Source: Antitrichia curtipendula (lineage: Eukaryota > Streptophyta > Bryopsida > Hypnales > Leucodontaceae). Taken from it: a stretch of 64,000 nt of DNA. The stretch is from positions 6,510,001 to 6,574,000 of the forward strand of contig OX579635.1 of the NCBI GenBank assembly GCA_951230915.1. The letters run 5' to 3'. Below, in pieces: positions 11,070 through 23,070 of this stretch. The notes under the pieces are model-generated. The model saw nothing but the letters and a program-made list of their open reading frames with translations. It was not told the origin of the DNA and did not search any database. Numbering within the stretch: position 1 is the first letter of the stretch; each line of letters starts with the position of its first letter. The translations under genes and the position numbers were made by a program.

Positions 11070-12928
11070 AGTGGATAAATCCAATTCACCTTCATTTTAA
11101 GAATTCAAAAAATTCATCATTCTTCCAAAATTATTTGAAAATATTCAACAATACAATAATGTATTCTATTCAATGCAATTCTAAAATTGATGAATATAAC
11201 TTTCATTCAAATCCACATACGTTTGGAGGCTCTTTTTTTTATCAAACCAACATCAACATTTTTTGAAATTTTCAACTACTATTTTTGAAATGATTTTTGA
11301 CAAACTTATTATTAAGCTACGGTAATCAAAATGGAGTGAATAAAAGCTTTCAGTGTAGACCAAAATATAATCTACAACAATTAAATTAAAAAAATTTGAT
11401 TCATTTTTTTGCAGATTTTGTTACCACCCAGTGAGCTCCATTTTATGCTTAGAATGGTATAATTTTTTTCCCAAACATTGATTGGAATAAAAATTATATT
11501 TATAGAAATCTAGGGTATTTTTCTATTGGAAAAAAATTCAAAAAATCATGACAAAAATTGGGACCATATGAGCTTATCTAAAATCTATTTTTTCTTTACC
11601 AAGGCTAAAAAATAATTTAAAAAATCAAAAAATAAATGAAGGTCACTCTAGATTAGGACTATAAAGCTAGAAGCTAAAGATACATGTATCAATTGGTACT
11701 ATGTAAGTTTGAAGAAAAAAAGTTTTATTATTAGATGACCTTTCCTTGATCTTTAAAAGATTAAGGCTTCTTTTTGTCAAAAAGGAATCAAAACTACCAT
11801 TTCAAAAAGTTTTGCACTTTGGGCTCAAAAATAAAAGTGTAAGGGATTGCCTCTAGACAAATATTTTTCATGTGGGAAACTTACAAGGGTAGTGTTTTTT
11901 TTAGTCAAATAATTCTAATTTCTATAACCCAAACCTTGCAACCAAACCCCAACCTAACAATAAACAATCACCACATTCCATGAACACGATGGCCAATTCC
12001 TTCATAACGTCAATTTTGTTAAAGTGGCATAATTTTAGGGTCAAAAATTGTGACATATGTAAATATAAAGGTCTAAAATCTAGGACACCTATAAATTTTA
12101 TGCTTTAAAAGAAGTGCTTTGAAAAGTTCAAAGTATTGGAGTATTGCCAATTTAACTCTAGAAATCAATGCCAGAGGCGCCTAAATGTGGCTTTTTGAGC
12201 ATGTTGGTGAATGTAAAATGACATATTTTCATCTAATTTTTTTAGTTGGTAGAGAGGATTTTCTTTGTTGTACCAAATACAAGAAAGTACTTATAGGTTT
12301 ATACAATAATTTACTAGATAATGAGGAATTGTATGCTATAGATTGTCATTTTCTAATGTATTTGGGCAATTCCTACTTCCTTGTTCTTAATCTGAATTTG
12401 AGACATGTAAATGATCTTTTTGAAACTTGAGATTGACTACTGAAATGAATCTTATTGAGTTTAGTTTCTACTCCAATTTGAAAAATTTCTTAAAGTGAAT
12501 ATTTTAATGCATAGTGATCATTGTACCTATAACTATGGTCTTTTGACTTCCTATAAATAATTAAATATGGAAATCTTGTGCACAATTCAATATTCTTCAT
12601 TGTAATATACACATGTATAGAAATTTATATATTTTTTGAGCTAATTTTGAATTAGATATGAATTTTTTTCATTGTTTCTTCAAAAGTCTTTGGTAAATTG
12701 AAATAAATACCAATAAATTAAAAAAATTATGTGTCAACGAAGACATGTGATTTCATCTTTGCCAAATAAAATAAAATAACTCTCACTAAAATCTAGTTGC
12801 AAGATAGAGGAAAAATAAATAAAATAAAAATGGATTAATGGTAATAGACTCTATCCTTAGAGCCTATAGGTTCACACAATTGATGTTTCATGCAATATGA
12901 ATAGTCTTCCCTCAAACCCAATGTAGTA
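11070..12928. other. AT-rich spacer, decayed repeats
   Basis: No gene. The part around 11750-11850 shows weak similarity to the inner parts of the large TTAA family (AAAACTACCATTTC). The open frame at 12185-12430 (81 codons) has no recognisable domain. Confidence 0.5.
12455..12800 (+). repeat. Dispersed repeat related to 51735-52095
   Basis: Shared blocks in the same order include GTTTCTACTCCAATTTG, CATTGTAATATACAC and ATCTAGTTGCAA. Identity is patchy, so the copies are old. No ends, long terminal repeats or coding capacity are visible. Confidence 0.5.
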
Positions 12929-13145
12929 CTCTCTCTATCCCCAAACGATCTTCATGAAATTGAATCCCTATTTGGGTTTGAATCTCTACTTGGGCTTGAG
13001 TTTCTACTTGCTTCATTACTTTCTATTGTAGTTGTTATTGGAATTGTTTCCAAGTCCTTCCTCCCACATCACAATGTACAATCAAAAGATAATTTTAGAA
13101 CAAAAAGATTAAAGGGAATTGGAAACCATTTTAGGATGGAGGAAG
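12929..13145. mobile_element. Stowaway-like MITE (TA duplication)
   Basis: The left end is CTCTCTCTATCCCCAAACG and the right end read inward is CTTCCTCCATCCTAAAATGG, with TA on both sides (12927-12928, 13146-13147). The ends are of the CTCCCTCC type found in plant Tc1/mariner-derived Stowaway elements. The inner word GATCTTCAT is shared with the element at 21476. Non-coding, 217 bp. Confidence 0.6.
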
Positions 13146-13147
13146 TA

Positions 13148-15283
13148 TAACATTGTAAATAGGCTTAGAATTGCCACATTGAATTACTTACGGACTATTC
13201 AATGAACTCTAGACAAAACATCCAGAGATTTTCGGATGTTTGTATAGATCTCTGAATGTTTTGTATTGATTTTACAATTTCTTATACAGATCTCACAATG
13301 TTTTTCATTATCTCTTGATGACTATTATTAATTTTGGACTTTCAAAAATTCAAAAGTAATTAAATGTGATATTAGATCTCTCCACAATCCTAAAGACAAG
13401 AGATATCTCTTTTGGGATATACCTTGCGTGGATTAAGGATATAGATGATTTATACATTGCATTGATCCTTTCTCAATTAACTATTATATTTAACATATTT
13501 TATTACAAATTGTGCCCTAGATGTCAGGAAAGAAAATCGCACCTCCAACAAAACAGTTAATATGTAATAATAAAAGTGCCAATTTTTTTAGGATAGAAGG
13601 CATGAAATTTTTAATTTTCATTTATGGTTAAATTTGTTTTTTAGCACCTTTTATACTTCTATGCAATCTACTCAAGCAATCCACCTTTGGAATTTTGAAA
13701 GTAGTCATTTTTTAAATTTGGTGAAATTTTTTATATTTCTCCACATTATTCTCATACAAAGGTCTCATGGTAGTGCAAGGAGTAGTTAGTCTTCTACAAA
13801 GTAGATTTTAGTTTTAATTTTTGTTGTGGTCTAAACCATACTAAATTAAATAAACTTAATTTCATATCCTTTAATTTTCCTTTAGTTTTGAAGTTGAGAT
13901 ACACCTATAGTTAAGTTGTGGAAAAGAAAATAATCTACTTTGATCATAATAAATAAACATTAATTTAGATTATATATGAAGAACATATTATTTTTAAATC
14001 TTTTCCTTTGCTCATTGATGTAAAAACGTCATTTGAAAAATACTATGAAAGTAATGAAATAATACTCTAAATATATTCTAATAATATTTTAAAAGTACTC
14101 TAAAAATATTCTAAAAATATTCTCTACATTCTCTAAAAATACTCAAAGAATATTGGAAAAATGTGCAGGAAAATTGGAAAACTCAATTTTTATTTTTATT
14201 TTTGTGAAGTACTCTTAAAAAAAACTTTAAAAAATGTAAAACACTCAAATGATGCTCCCTATCAATGCTTGAAGTCTCCTCAATTTTACAATATCCAATT
14301 GCTGTTCAGGGTTGAAACATCCGACTATGCGACTGTAGTGTGTGTAGGCAAAGTAGGAGCACCTCGAAGTAATGAATCCACTAAAACCCTAATTTCATGA
14401 ATGGAAACGAACTGCAATTGCTCCCAATCGACTTGGAAACTAGGGGAGGGCGCCCACCTCGAAGAAACTTTGAAGTGGTTCTTCCTCTTCAAGAGAATCC
14501 GCTGTCAACAAGGATGTCTGCAATCGTTGTTCAAAACATTTTAGGTCTTCTGCTGGAACAAACACGCAGCCTGGAGAGCGTCTGAATGCATCTCCTTTTC
14601 TAAAAAACTGAAAAGTTGTCTCTTTCCGGCAAGACGGACCGATTCAAATTCAAAACAGGGCGATCATACAGCAGCCGATCAGCCACATCCATAGCAAACC
14701 AACAATTTCATCAATTTCCGGCCACTATCGCATTCAATCTTCAAACCTGTCAGCACTTAACAAGAGACTCAAAACGAAACCCAAGATTTCAAATCATCAG
14801 AATCGTCCGTTGGAAACAAAGTCTTTATCCTCTAGAGGGAAAGAAAAGCGATGACGAGGATTCATGAAGGGTAATGAATTGATTGCTACCACAGAACTGT
14901 CTGAAGGGACGACTGCGGCAAAACTACCAAAATGCAAGACAGGAACAAAGATGAATTTGTCGGTAGAATCAGAATTAAAGTGATACTACTGGTAGCGAAA
15001 ATGCATCATTGTCGTCCATGTGGCGGCAGACAGATGAAGGAGACTTGCAGCAAGCGTATAATCTTTTTTCAAAGCAGACTAAAAATGTCTTTCCCGACAG
15101 ACGGAATGGTTTATGGTTTATGGTTTATGAAGCACCTCCATAAACATCCTCTTTTGCCGTATTAACATAGATTAACGATGAAACGACACAATTCACAGGG
15201 AAACAATCCAGAAAAGCGTCCTGCTCCCTCATAAACCTTAAGATCGTAACCACAACAAACTGAAGATGGAGACTGCAATCACA
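13148..15283. other. Spacer; AT-rich, then a less AT-rich stretch
   Basis: Bases 13148-14160 are AT-rich and end in short tandem words of the type CTCTAAAAATATT (14060-14155). From about 14280 to 15280 composition becomes more balanced and three short plus-strand frames follow each other (14161-14400, 14397-14585, 14616-14867). None matches a known family and no convincing splice pattern joins them. This may be remains of a gene or promoter. A four-fold ATGGTTT microsatellite lies near 15108. Confidence 0.4.
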
Positions 15284-15479
15284 GGGCGCTTATTTCAGTC
15301 TTCGGTGTTCAATCCCCCGTGAGTCTCACTTTCTTCTGTGTATGCGTGATTGCAACACGTGTCCAAAATTACTGTAATTAGTAAACTTTTGTAAACTTTT
15401 ACAGGTGTCGCAATCACGCATACACAGAAGAAAGTGAGACTCACGGGGGATTGAACACCGAAGACTGAAATAAGCGCCC
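15284..15479. repeat. Perfect 70-bp inverted repeat with 56-bp spacer
   Basis: The left arm 15284-15353 is the exact reverse complement of the right arm 15410-15479; I compared all 70 positions by eye and found no mismatch. Pairing continues imperfectly for about 10 bases into the spacer and a few bases outward. The spacer contains GTAAACTTTT twice in tandem. The word GCAATCAC from the arm end also occurs in the left flank (15276-15283). Transcription from either side would give a 70-bp perfect hairpin. Confidence 0.9.
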
Positions 15480-18400
15480 GGTGAATGACCCGTTCCAAAC
15501 TGCCGAAGATGCAGCACTGAACCCATACGTGGAAGCTCCTTGGTGTGGAAGACCCAGCGAGCTCCCCTGCGTTGTCATTGTTCAATGTGCACACTAAATT
15601 TTTGTTTGTCCCTTATCCCAAATCCCAATGGCTTAAATCACCAAGTTAACATTCTTGAGTACAAAGTTTTAACAACAGTCCCAACTGAGAGTTCCTGGCA
15701 GGAAACTCATGCCAAATCATAAGACCGCAGCAACGTAGTTGTGCTGAAATTCAAAGCATTTTACCAATTCAAGCAGTTTCTCTTCGCGCTATGGATTGCT
15801 AGAAACTTTGGAGTTCACTTGAGAGCAGACAGGCCAGTGCGGATTTGAGACCCAAAACGGGCTAAGCTTCGATTTCTGCTGTCAGTGAGAGGCTTTTGGT
15901 AAACATACCCATGATTTGTCACTTTCACTGTTGCGCATGGTTGTTTAGTGCTTTTTTCTCATCCATAGATTTTAATTCATTGATCAGTGATGAAATCACT
16001 TGTGACTCATTTTTCATCCACCAAATCATTGTAAAGATAATATCCCACAACAATCAGAGCTCCTTGATTTTTGCAATGGTAAGAGATGGAACCAAGATTT
16101 TGGGTGCACCATTTTTAGCATTTGGAATATCAATAGCTCATTCTTACAATGTTAAAAAATGCATTTAAAGAGAATCTAGAATCCTCTTTTGACTATCAAG
16201 AAGATCCAATTTTTTTTGGACGAATTATAAGTTCATTTTAGATAGGTATTGCTTCAATTTTTTTGCTTTCGTGTATATGTAAAATATAGATGTACAACTT
16301 AGAGATGCTTCACATGAGAGGTAAGAAGATGGGCACCAACCAACTTTCTTTATTGTGATTGGTGCCCTCGTTGGTAGCTTAGGCAAGTGGGATTTCATAC
16401 TAAAGAGGCAGGAAGGGCAAACATGGATGATAAAGTAGCTGATGTGTCTTGCCTTTGGCAAAAAAATTCTTTTGGAATTTTTTGGTTGGAAGGTGATGTA
16501 AGCACGACAATTCTTTGGGAAGATTTTTTTAATTCTAGTTGGCATTTGTTTTATTGAGGTTGTTTCCAAAGGGTGGAAGAAAAAAAATTAGTTGCACCAT
16601 GGCTACTTTCACCTTCCACCTAGAAGCATGGAAACAAAATCTACAACCCTGAATGGAAGGCCCAACAAATTTGTGGGGAATTAATTAACACTATTAAGAC
16701 CTCATTTTGAATTTTTTTTGAAGAAACTTCAAGTGGTCCACCACTTTGTCCAACTTCTTGTCGCTTGAGTTTTCATATTAGAATGCATACATGGAATACT
16801 TTTTGAATGTTGAGAGGCTTGAAGACATTTGCCTTTCCAACTTTTTATTGGTCTATAATGTATAATGTAAAGCAGATCTTAGAATTCTTTTTGTAAGATT
16901 AAAAAAAAAAAACTTCTTAAATTATTTTTTTATAGATTCTTAATTCCATTTTTTAGAATATTATTAACTTGCTCTAGTTGTACAATAGTTGTGAATTTTC
17001 TTTTTAATCTTTGAAAGATTGAATTGTGCCTTTGACAAGTTGTACAAAACCTTGGTTCTTGAAGTTTAATGTAGCAGTTACTTGGTCTTTTTACTTCAAA
17101 AAATTTAAAGGATATATTTCAACAAGATTTTTAGACTGAAATAAATCTAAGTCTAGTAAATTTTTCATGTAATTTGATTCAAAATTTTTAACATTCAATT
17201 GTGGTGTTTATTACTATGAATTCTTTTCACAATCTTCATTTCATATTCATACTAATTCCTATTCACACAATTTATTATTTATATTCATTTTCATAATCAA
17301 ACCACTTCATATTTCTATAATATTTTAAAATACAGTGTTTTCTAATATAGAAATTGAAGGCACTACACCTCATGACCAACTTTTTTTTTATAGAAAAGTA
17401 TTTCATATGTAATACCCCTCATAGTCTACTCCATTGTAGAAAAGTATTTCCTAGGTAATAACCCTCACAGTCCACTTCATTGTAGAAAAGTACATCCTAA
17501 ACAATATTCCTCATGACCTACTCCATAGTAGGAAAGTACTCATTGCTCCTTATTGGAATATTTGATAGTTTATAAAAATTAAACCTTCTTAGAAGCTTAG
17601 ATATACATGCTTTATATTTTAGTTAAATTTTAGGAGCGTATTTTATCTAGCTACATGAAACCTTCACTAAGTGACTCTTTTAAGATTATTTGTGCAATTA
17701 AAATATATTTGAAATTAATGGTATTATTGTATATATTCCAAATCCAAAAGTTTTGAGGATTTTAATATTAAGGAATCATGGAAGATTTAGGCTTATTCTG
17801 TTAAGAAAGTGTGTATCTTTTTGTTTTGGATTAATGATTGAAAGACCCAATTTTAGTTTAAAAATCAATTTCATCATTAAAAATGAAAAAAAACTTATCT
17901 TAAGAAGGTTTATGAATTGTATTACAAAGATTGAAGATTGTATTATAAAGGATTTGTAGGGATTAATATTTAAAATTACATTGTTTTACTAAGCATATTT
18001 GCTATTACTTTTCTCACATATATTTTTATTTTGTCTTCTTTGAGTAAATAGTTTTGTTGAAGGATTTAATGTAGATATTTTATAAAATAGAATCACGCCT
18101 TTTTTATTTCCTATTTCTTTCTATTTGCATCTTGGATTCTTGAAATGATACAGGAGAAACCTTCTAATGGTAATTGATGATCTTATATCATTGTGACAAA
18201 TTGTGTATTTGATTGTCACATGGTTAGTATATATGGAAACATCAACAATAGTCAGAGAGAAACCAAGGTTTCCATACTTGTATGAAGATGTCATAGATGT
18301 GAAAGGCTTTTTGACAATCACACTGACCATTCAAGGTCCTCTTATTCATACTATGACAAATTTGTTGTCACCAAAAATGTGAGACTTCAAAATTTCATTG

Positions 18401-18719
18401 TGAAAGAAAAACATAGAGATTTTGAAAAAAGTGACTCAAATTTTGTGGTGAAGGTGTGTCCATCAACTTTGGTTACAAACATCCCAAAGTTTCCTTCTTT
18501 TGCACAACACTCATTATGGCCATAAATGCTATCAAGCCTTTGGCAATTTGTGTGCATAATTATACAACATCAACAATTGCAATGGCAATTACTATTCTTC
18601 ATAGAGAGATTAAAGGTTGTTATTACAAGCAAAGTGTTATGGATGGCAACTATCCTAAGGACATTCAAATTGGAAGATTATTTATTCTTTTTTTTTTGAC
18701 TCCTAAAGAAATTTGCAAT
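15480..18719. other. AT-rich spacer, no gene recognised
   Basis: Short frames on both strands, including a 114-codon minus-strand frame at 16225-16569, carry no recognisable motif and the other frames are riddled with stops. A tandem repeat lies at 17368-17546. Nothing else could be assigned. Confidence 0.45.
17368..17546. repeat. Tandem repeat, about 46-49-bp unit, near 4 copies
   Basis: Units beginning CCTCAT or CCTCAC occur at 17368, 17417, 17463 and 17509. Each contains a variant of TAGAAAAGTA and TCCTA. Copies have diverged by several substitutions each. Non-coding. Confidence 0.7.
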
Positions 18720-19051
18720 GAACACTACAAGAAAACGGGTATTTTATGGCTGCAAAAATATGACTGAGGATGACTGACAACTAGTTGTAGTTATATTCTT
18801 GAAGGCCAACACCTTGAAGAAAAATATGACTGCAAAATATGACTGTCAGTTATATTTGGGCCTTCTACTTTACAAGTATACACTATATGACCATTAGGAA
18901 CACCAAAGTACTTCATAGGGAACGTAGGAAACATGTTTGGGGAATGCTAAGTCATATTGTCAATCATATTTCCATGGTAGTGATATTTTTTTGTTTTGGG
19001 CAATCCAAGAAAAATACGGGCAATTCAAAAAAAAATTGGACAGGCCATTGT

Positions 19052-19172
19052 TTAAGATTTTGAAATCCTACTCACCTATTTTTTAGGATTTTGAAACCTA
19101 GTCACTACTTTTTTAGGATTTTAAAACCCTAGCCGCCACCTTTTTAGGGTTTTGAAACCCTAGCCACCACTT
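19052..19172. repeat. Minisatellite, about 31-bp unit, 4 copies
   Basis: Units starting TTAGGATTTTGAAA (or a variant) begin at 19052, 19083, 19113 and 19144, and end in forms of CCTAGCCACCAC. It lies inside the CACTA element. Confidence 0.8.
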
Positions 19173-20688
19173 CTTTTGGCCCTTCTTCCTTGCCTTTTAT
19201 TGTCTCTTAGCTCATATTTGTTATTGCTTCTTAGTTGTTGTCTTTTGTTGCATCTTAACTCTTCTTTCTTGTTGCTTCTTAGTTCTAATTATGCTTCTTA
19301 TTTCTTGTTGTTGCATCTAAATTCTTTCTTTCTCTAGCATTTTAACTCTTTCTTCTTCTTAGTTCTTGTTTTTTGTTTCTTCTTGTTGCTTTTTAATTCT
19401 TGCTTTTTGTTTCTTTTTGTTGCATTTTAACTCTTGTTTCTTATTGTTTCTTAGTTGGTGCTTCTTGTTTTTTGTTGTGTCCTAGTTGTTGCTTCTTGTT
19501 TCTTATTGCATTTTAATTCTTGCTTGTTGTTATCTCTTAGTACTTGTCTATTTTTTGTTTTTGTTTTTTCTATCACCATTCTTATTTTCTTACCCTAAAC
19601 TTAAGCTACATATTTTGTGTTGTTGTAAGCCTTTGAAGGTTGAGCTTTGTTGTTCATTCAGCGTGATTGCAAGAAACACTTGTCCTATTTCTTGTCCCCT
19701 TGCTCTTGGACAAGTGGATTTTGGCTGTAACTTTTGCATCGTATGTCCGTTTTCTGTGAAATTTGAAGTGAAGGTACACATAAAAGTTTTAGAAGTTCAA
19801 TATTTTTTTCCAATTTTTCAAAATTTATTTACTATTTTTAAACTGCCCCCGATTGGATGTCTACCTTGGCCATTTTAGGGGTTTTGAGTCCTATTTGCCA
19901 TCCAAAAAGACGAATTTGAAAGTGAAAATTGGGAGACATGGAGTTATACTAAAGTTACACAAGACTATGAAGAGATTTTCTAAAAATATTAAAGTATCCA
20001 CCTTCCACATGTGCTCAAAGTGCACTACCTATGTACACGTGCAAAGAACACAATTTTTATTTTCCAAAAATAAAAAATAGTGAAAAAGGAGACCCTACAA
20101 GTAAGGAAAAATGGCTATTTTTCTTTGAATTATTTGAATTATTTTACTATTTTCTAAAAATAAACTCAAATGTATCTATTTTTTCTATTTTCCTAGGCTT
20201 TTTTTTTTGTGCATAACTTTTAGAGATAATTTTTTATAGACTTCAATTTTCACATGTACACTTTTTTGAATGCTTTACAACTTATCCATATTTTATTTTA
20301 TTTTAAAAAAATTTATTGCAAAAGGTCATAATACTACAGTACTACAGTCATTTTGGCCAGAAAACGGTAGGTGTTTCTTGCAACTACCCTTCACTAAAAA
20401 TTAACCTCCCATTTCTTTAATTGTTTATGCAGGCACCAAAAGTTGAAACAAAGTCATTGGAGGCTACTTGCAACCCAATAGAGCCATCTTCACATTATTG
20501 TAAGGAATATAGGCCTTATTTGATTTTGTGAATGATTCATTGTGGTATATATGTTTTGTATTGGTGATTAATAAATGTCAATGAAGAGAGTTGCTTTCCT
20601 TCTTACATTCTCCCTTTTCAATATGATTATCTCTTGTATATCTCTAAAATCATATGTATTCATTTTTAATTACATGGAATCTTTTCCA

Positions 20689-21030
20689 AAATATGACTTT
20701 GTATTTTTCAAAATATGACTGCAATTAGTCATAAACTACCAGTGACATTCATATGAACTACCACATCAACCAAAATATGACTCATAAGAGTCATATTTCA
20801 CATTAGTAAAATATGACTCACAAGAGTTATACTCCACATCATTCAAAAATATGACTAACAAAAATCATATTCCACATCTACAAAAATATGATTGTATAAA
20901 GTCATATGCCACATTAGCCAAAATATGACTAATTGTAGTCATATTCCACGTTAGCCAAAATATGACTGACCGTAGTCATATTCCATGTCAGCCAAAAAAA
21001 TGACTATATGGAGTCACATGTCACGTAGGA
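20689..21030. repeat. Subterminal array of small palindromes in the CACTA element
   Basis: About seven units of 40-47 bp, each built as AAAATATGACT, a short spacer, AGTCATATT, then CCACATTAGCC or similar. Each unit is therefore an inverted pair of ATATGACT. In En/Spm elements subterminal repeats bind the element's regulator protein; the same role is inferred here. The same word recurs in the left subterminal region (18757-18850). Confidence 0.85.
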
Positions 21031-21475
21031 TTTATTTTTGTTTGCCTGGGCAACTCAAAAAAAAGTCAAGCCCTCAAAGATAGTCAAAGTATATGCCTTG
21101 TTGGCAAAATACAGCTAATTATGGATAATTATACCCCCTAAAAAATATGATTGCCAATATGACTGATGTCCGAAGCGACTCGTCGGTAATGACTCATGTC
21201 AATTATGTTGCAATCATCTACAGTGCTTTTTGCGGCCAGTCATATTTTTCGATTTTATGATTCATTGCAGTTATATTTTGCAGTCATAAAACACTGATTT
21301 TGTTGTAGTGGAATATTTGTATTATATGAATTGTGATTGTTCATTATAAAATTATATTGCACCTATTGTTATTTTAGATATTCTTATTCATTTTGCATTT
21401 GAAAAAAATTGTATATAATTAAATTTGAAATACCTTGATTAAATTGATTGTTTTTTTAGATCCACTTCAATTATA

Positions 21476-22044
21476 TGCTCCCTCCATCCCAAAATGATCT
21501 TCATATTAGACAAAATGTTATGGGCTAAGACTGAAATTAACATTTTAAAAACTTGTTTCACATTGTAAATAGAGTTTGGTGCACTTCTAGTGTCCTAAAA
21601 ACTTTGAATTTTGGAACCCTTTTCAAAGTGCAGTTTTGGAATCTTGAAAAGTGGAATTTTAGGGGGCATTTTCAAAGAGCACTAATAGACATTTAATTGT
21701 TGATTGTGAGGTGCCATTTTGTGGGTAGTTAGTATGGTCCCAATACCATGCATGGACCTTTGTACCACCTTCCAAAGCTTCATCTCCTTCAATTAGGCAA
21801 CACTCAAAGAGATGCAAAAAATAAAAATGAATAATGTTGATTGATCCTTTAGTCATTTCATTTGTCTTTCAATTAATGGTTGCATGGATGAAGGGGAAAC
21901 TATTATTCAAAGTTATTTTGTTAGTTCTTGATAAAAATCAATAGCTGAAATTGACCAATTTTTATTGTTACAAAGTGCAACAGGAAAATCATTTGGAGAC
22001 GAAAAATTGAGGCTATGAAGAAGTTCATTTTGGGACGAAGGGAA
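21476..22044. mobile_element. Stowaway-like element, 569 bp
   Basis: The left end contains GCTCCCTCCATCCCAAAATG and the right end read inward TTCCCTTCGTCCCAAAATG. TA stands outside both (21474-21475, 22045-22046). The CCATCCCAAAATGATCTTCAT-type end relates it to the element at 12929. It is long for a Stowaway element and non-coding. The left boundary could be off by one base. Confidence 0.6.
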
Positions 22045-22046
22045 TA

Positions 22047-23070
22047 CACAATTGTGTGTATGAAGAGTTGGCAAGCAAGTTTCAAAGTGGAGCACATACT
22101 TCCATTACTATGAAAAAAATCTTTGGGAGCACAATCGGAGTTGTTCATTTGATTACATTATCCTTTACTTACTTTCCATATGACATTGATTTAGAGACAA
22201 TTTATGCACATGATAGGATGTTTGAACCATTGTTCCAATCAAATGTGTTCTAATTAACTACTTGATACCAATTTGTGTTTTTTTGGCCTAAATGTGGTAA
22301 AGTGCAATACTAGATAGTTTTCATGTGCAAAAACACACATTGTTTTTTGTAGAACTTATAATTGTGTTACGTCACAAAGTACACTTTGCATTATCCATCC
22401 CACAACTTCTCCATCTATTTGTATTTGCTCATGTTGCAACCTCAATTATATGCAACGACAAGGAACATCAAATTTTTACTACAATCAATGTCGAGTGCAA
22501 ATGTTTTTTCTTTGGCAAAACTTTCCAGCATATTCCTTAGTCACATGGTTGGTTCCCATCAAAACCGGGGAAAAACTGGGTTTTGAACATCTCATTCTAA
22601 ACTCAACTCTGACGCCCACCATTCGGTCTTTATTCGGTCTTTATAGACAATTTAGGTTATACAGAATGACCAAACACCTCCAAAGAGAATTCAAAGACGA
22701 GTTTAGAAAGCATAGATTATCAGAACACAGGGTAGTTAGTTTTAATTGCAAGAAATTGCAGGAGCAAAAAATAACTCAACCCTGTTAAGTAGTCCAAAAC
22801 TTGTACATAAGACAGGTCACCTGAGCAGTCATCTGCAACAGACTCCAGGAGTCCAGGCATAGCCGAAAATCCAACACTTAGGGTGAGATCACTCTTGATG
22901 TCTCAGACAGTCTTCCAACTTATTCTCTGAGATCCAAACCTCAAAACTTGAGACCCATTCGCTCATGATATGCAATTCATATTTGGGAGTGAGTTAGGAT
23001 TTGGCCCACCAGCATCATTTTTTCGCTCCAACTTGTACAATAACTCCTATGACTACTATAATGCTAACGT
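22047..23070. other. Spacer and probable 3' UTR of NOP58
   Basis: There is no gene before 22550. From about 22550 to 23070 the composition matches genic sequence and probably holds the 3' untranslated part of the minus-strand NOP58 gene. No polyadenylation signal stands out. Confidence 0.4.

Larger units (their letters stand above)
18723..21310. mobile_element. Non-autonomous CACTA (En/Spm) transposon, 2.59 kb
   Basis: The left end reads CACTACAAGAAAACGGG and the right end read inward CACTACAACAAAATCAG; both go on to TTTTATGGCTGC / TTTTATGACTGC. The 3-bp duplication GAA lies on both sides (18720-18722, 21311-21313). CACTA ends plus a 3-bp duplication define the superfamily. Subterminal ATATGACT words are present at both ends. 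No transposase frame is visible, so it depends on a helper. It contains a 31-bp minisatellite, a pyrimidine-rich stretch (about 19170-19520) and an unassigned 130-codon frame (19486-19878), possibly captured host sequence. Confidence 0.9.

Noticed and set aside
14161..14867. Three successive plus-strand frames as one spliced gene
   Set aside because: They are in different frames, without good donor and acceptor sites or a known domain.
16225..16569. 114-codon minus-strand frame
   Set aside because: Low-complexity composition without motifs; the other strand is interrupted by stops; no splice context.
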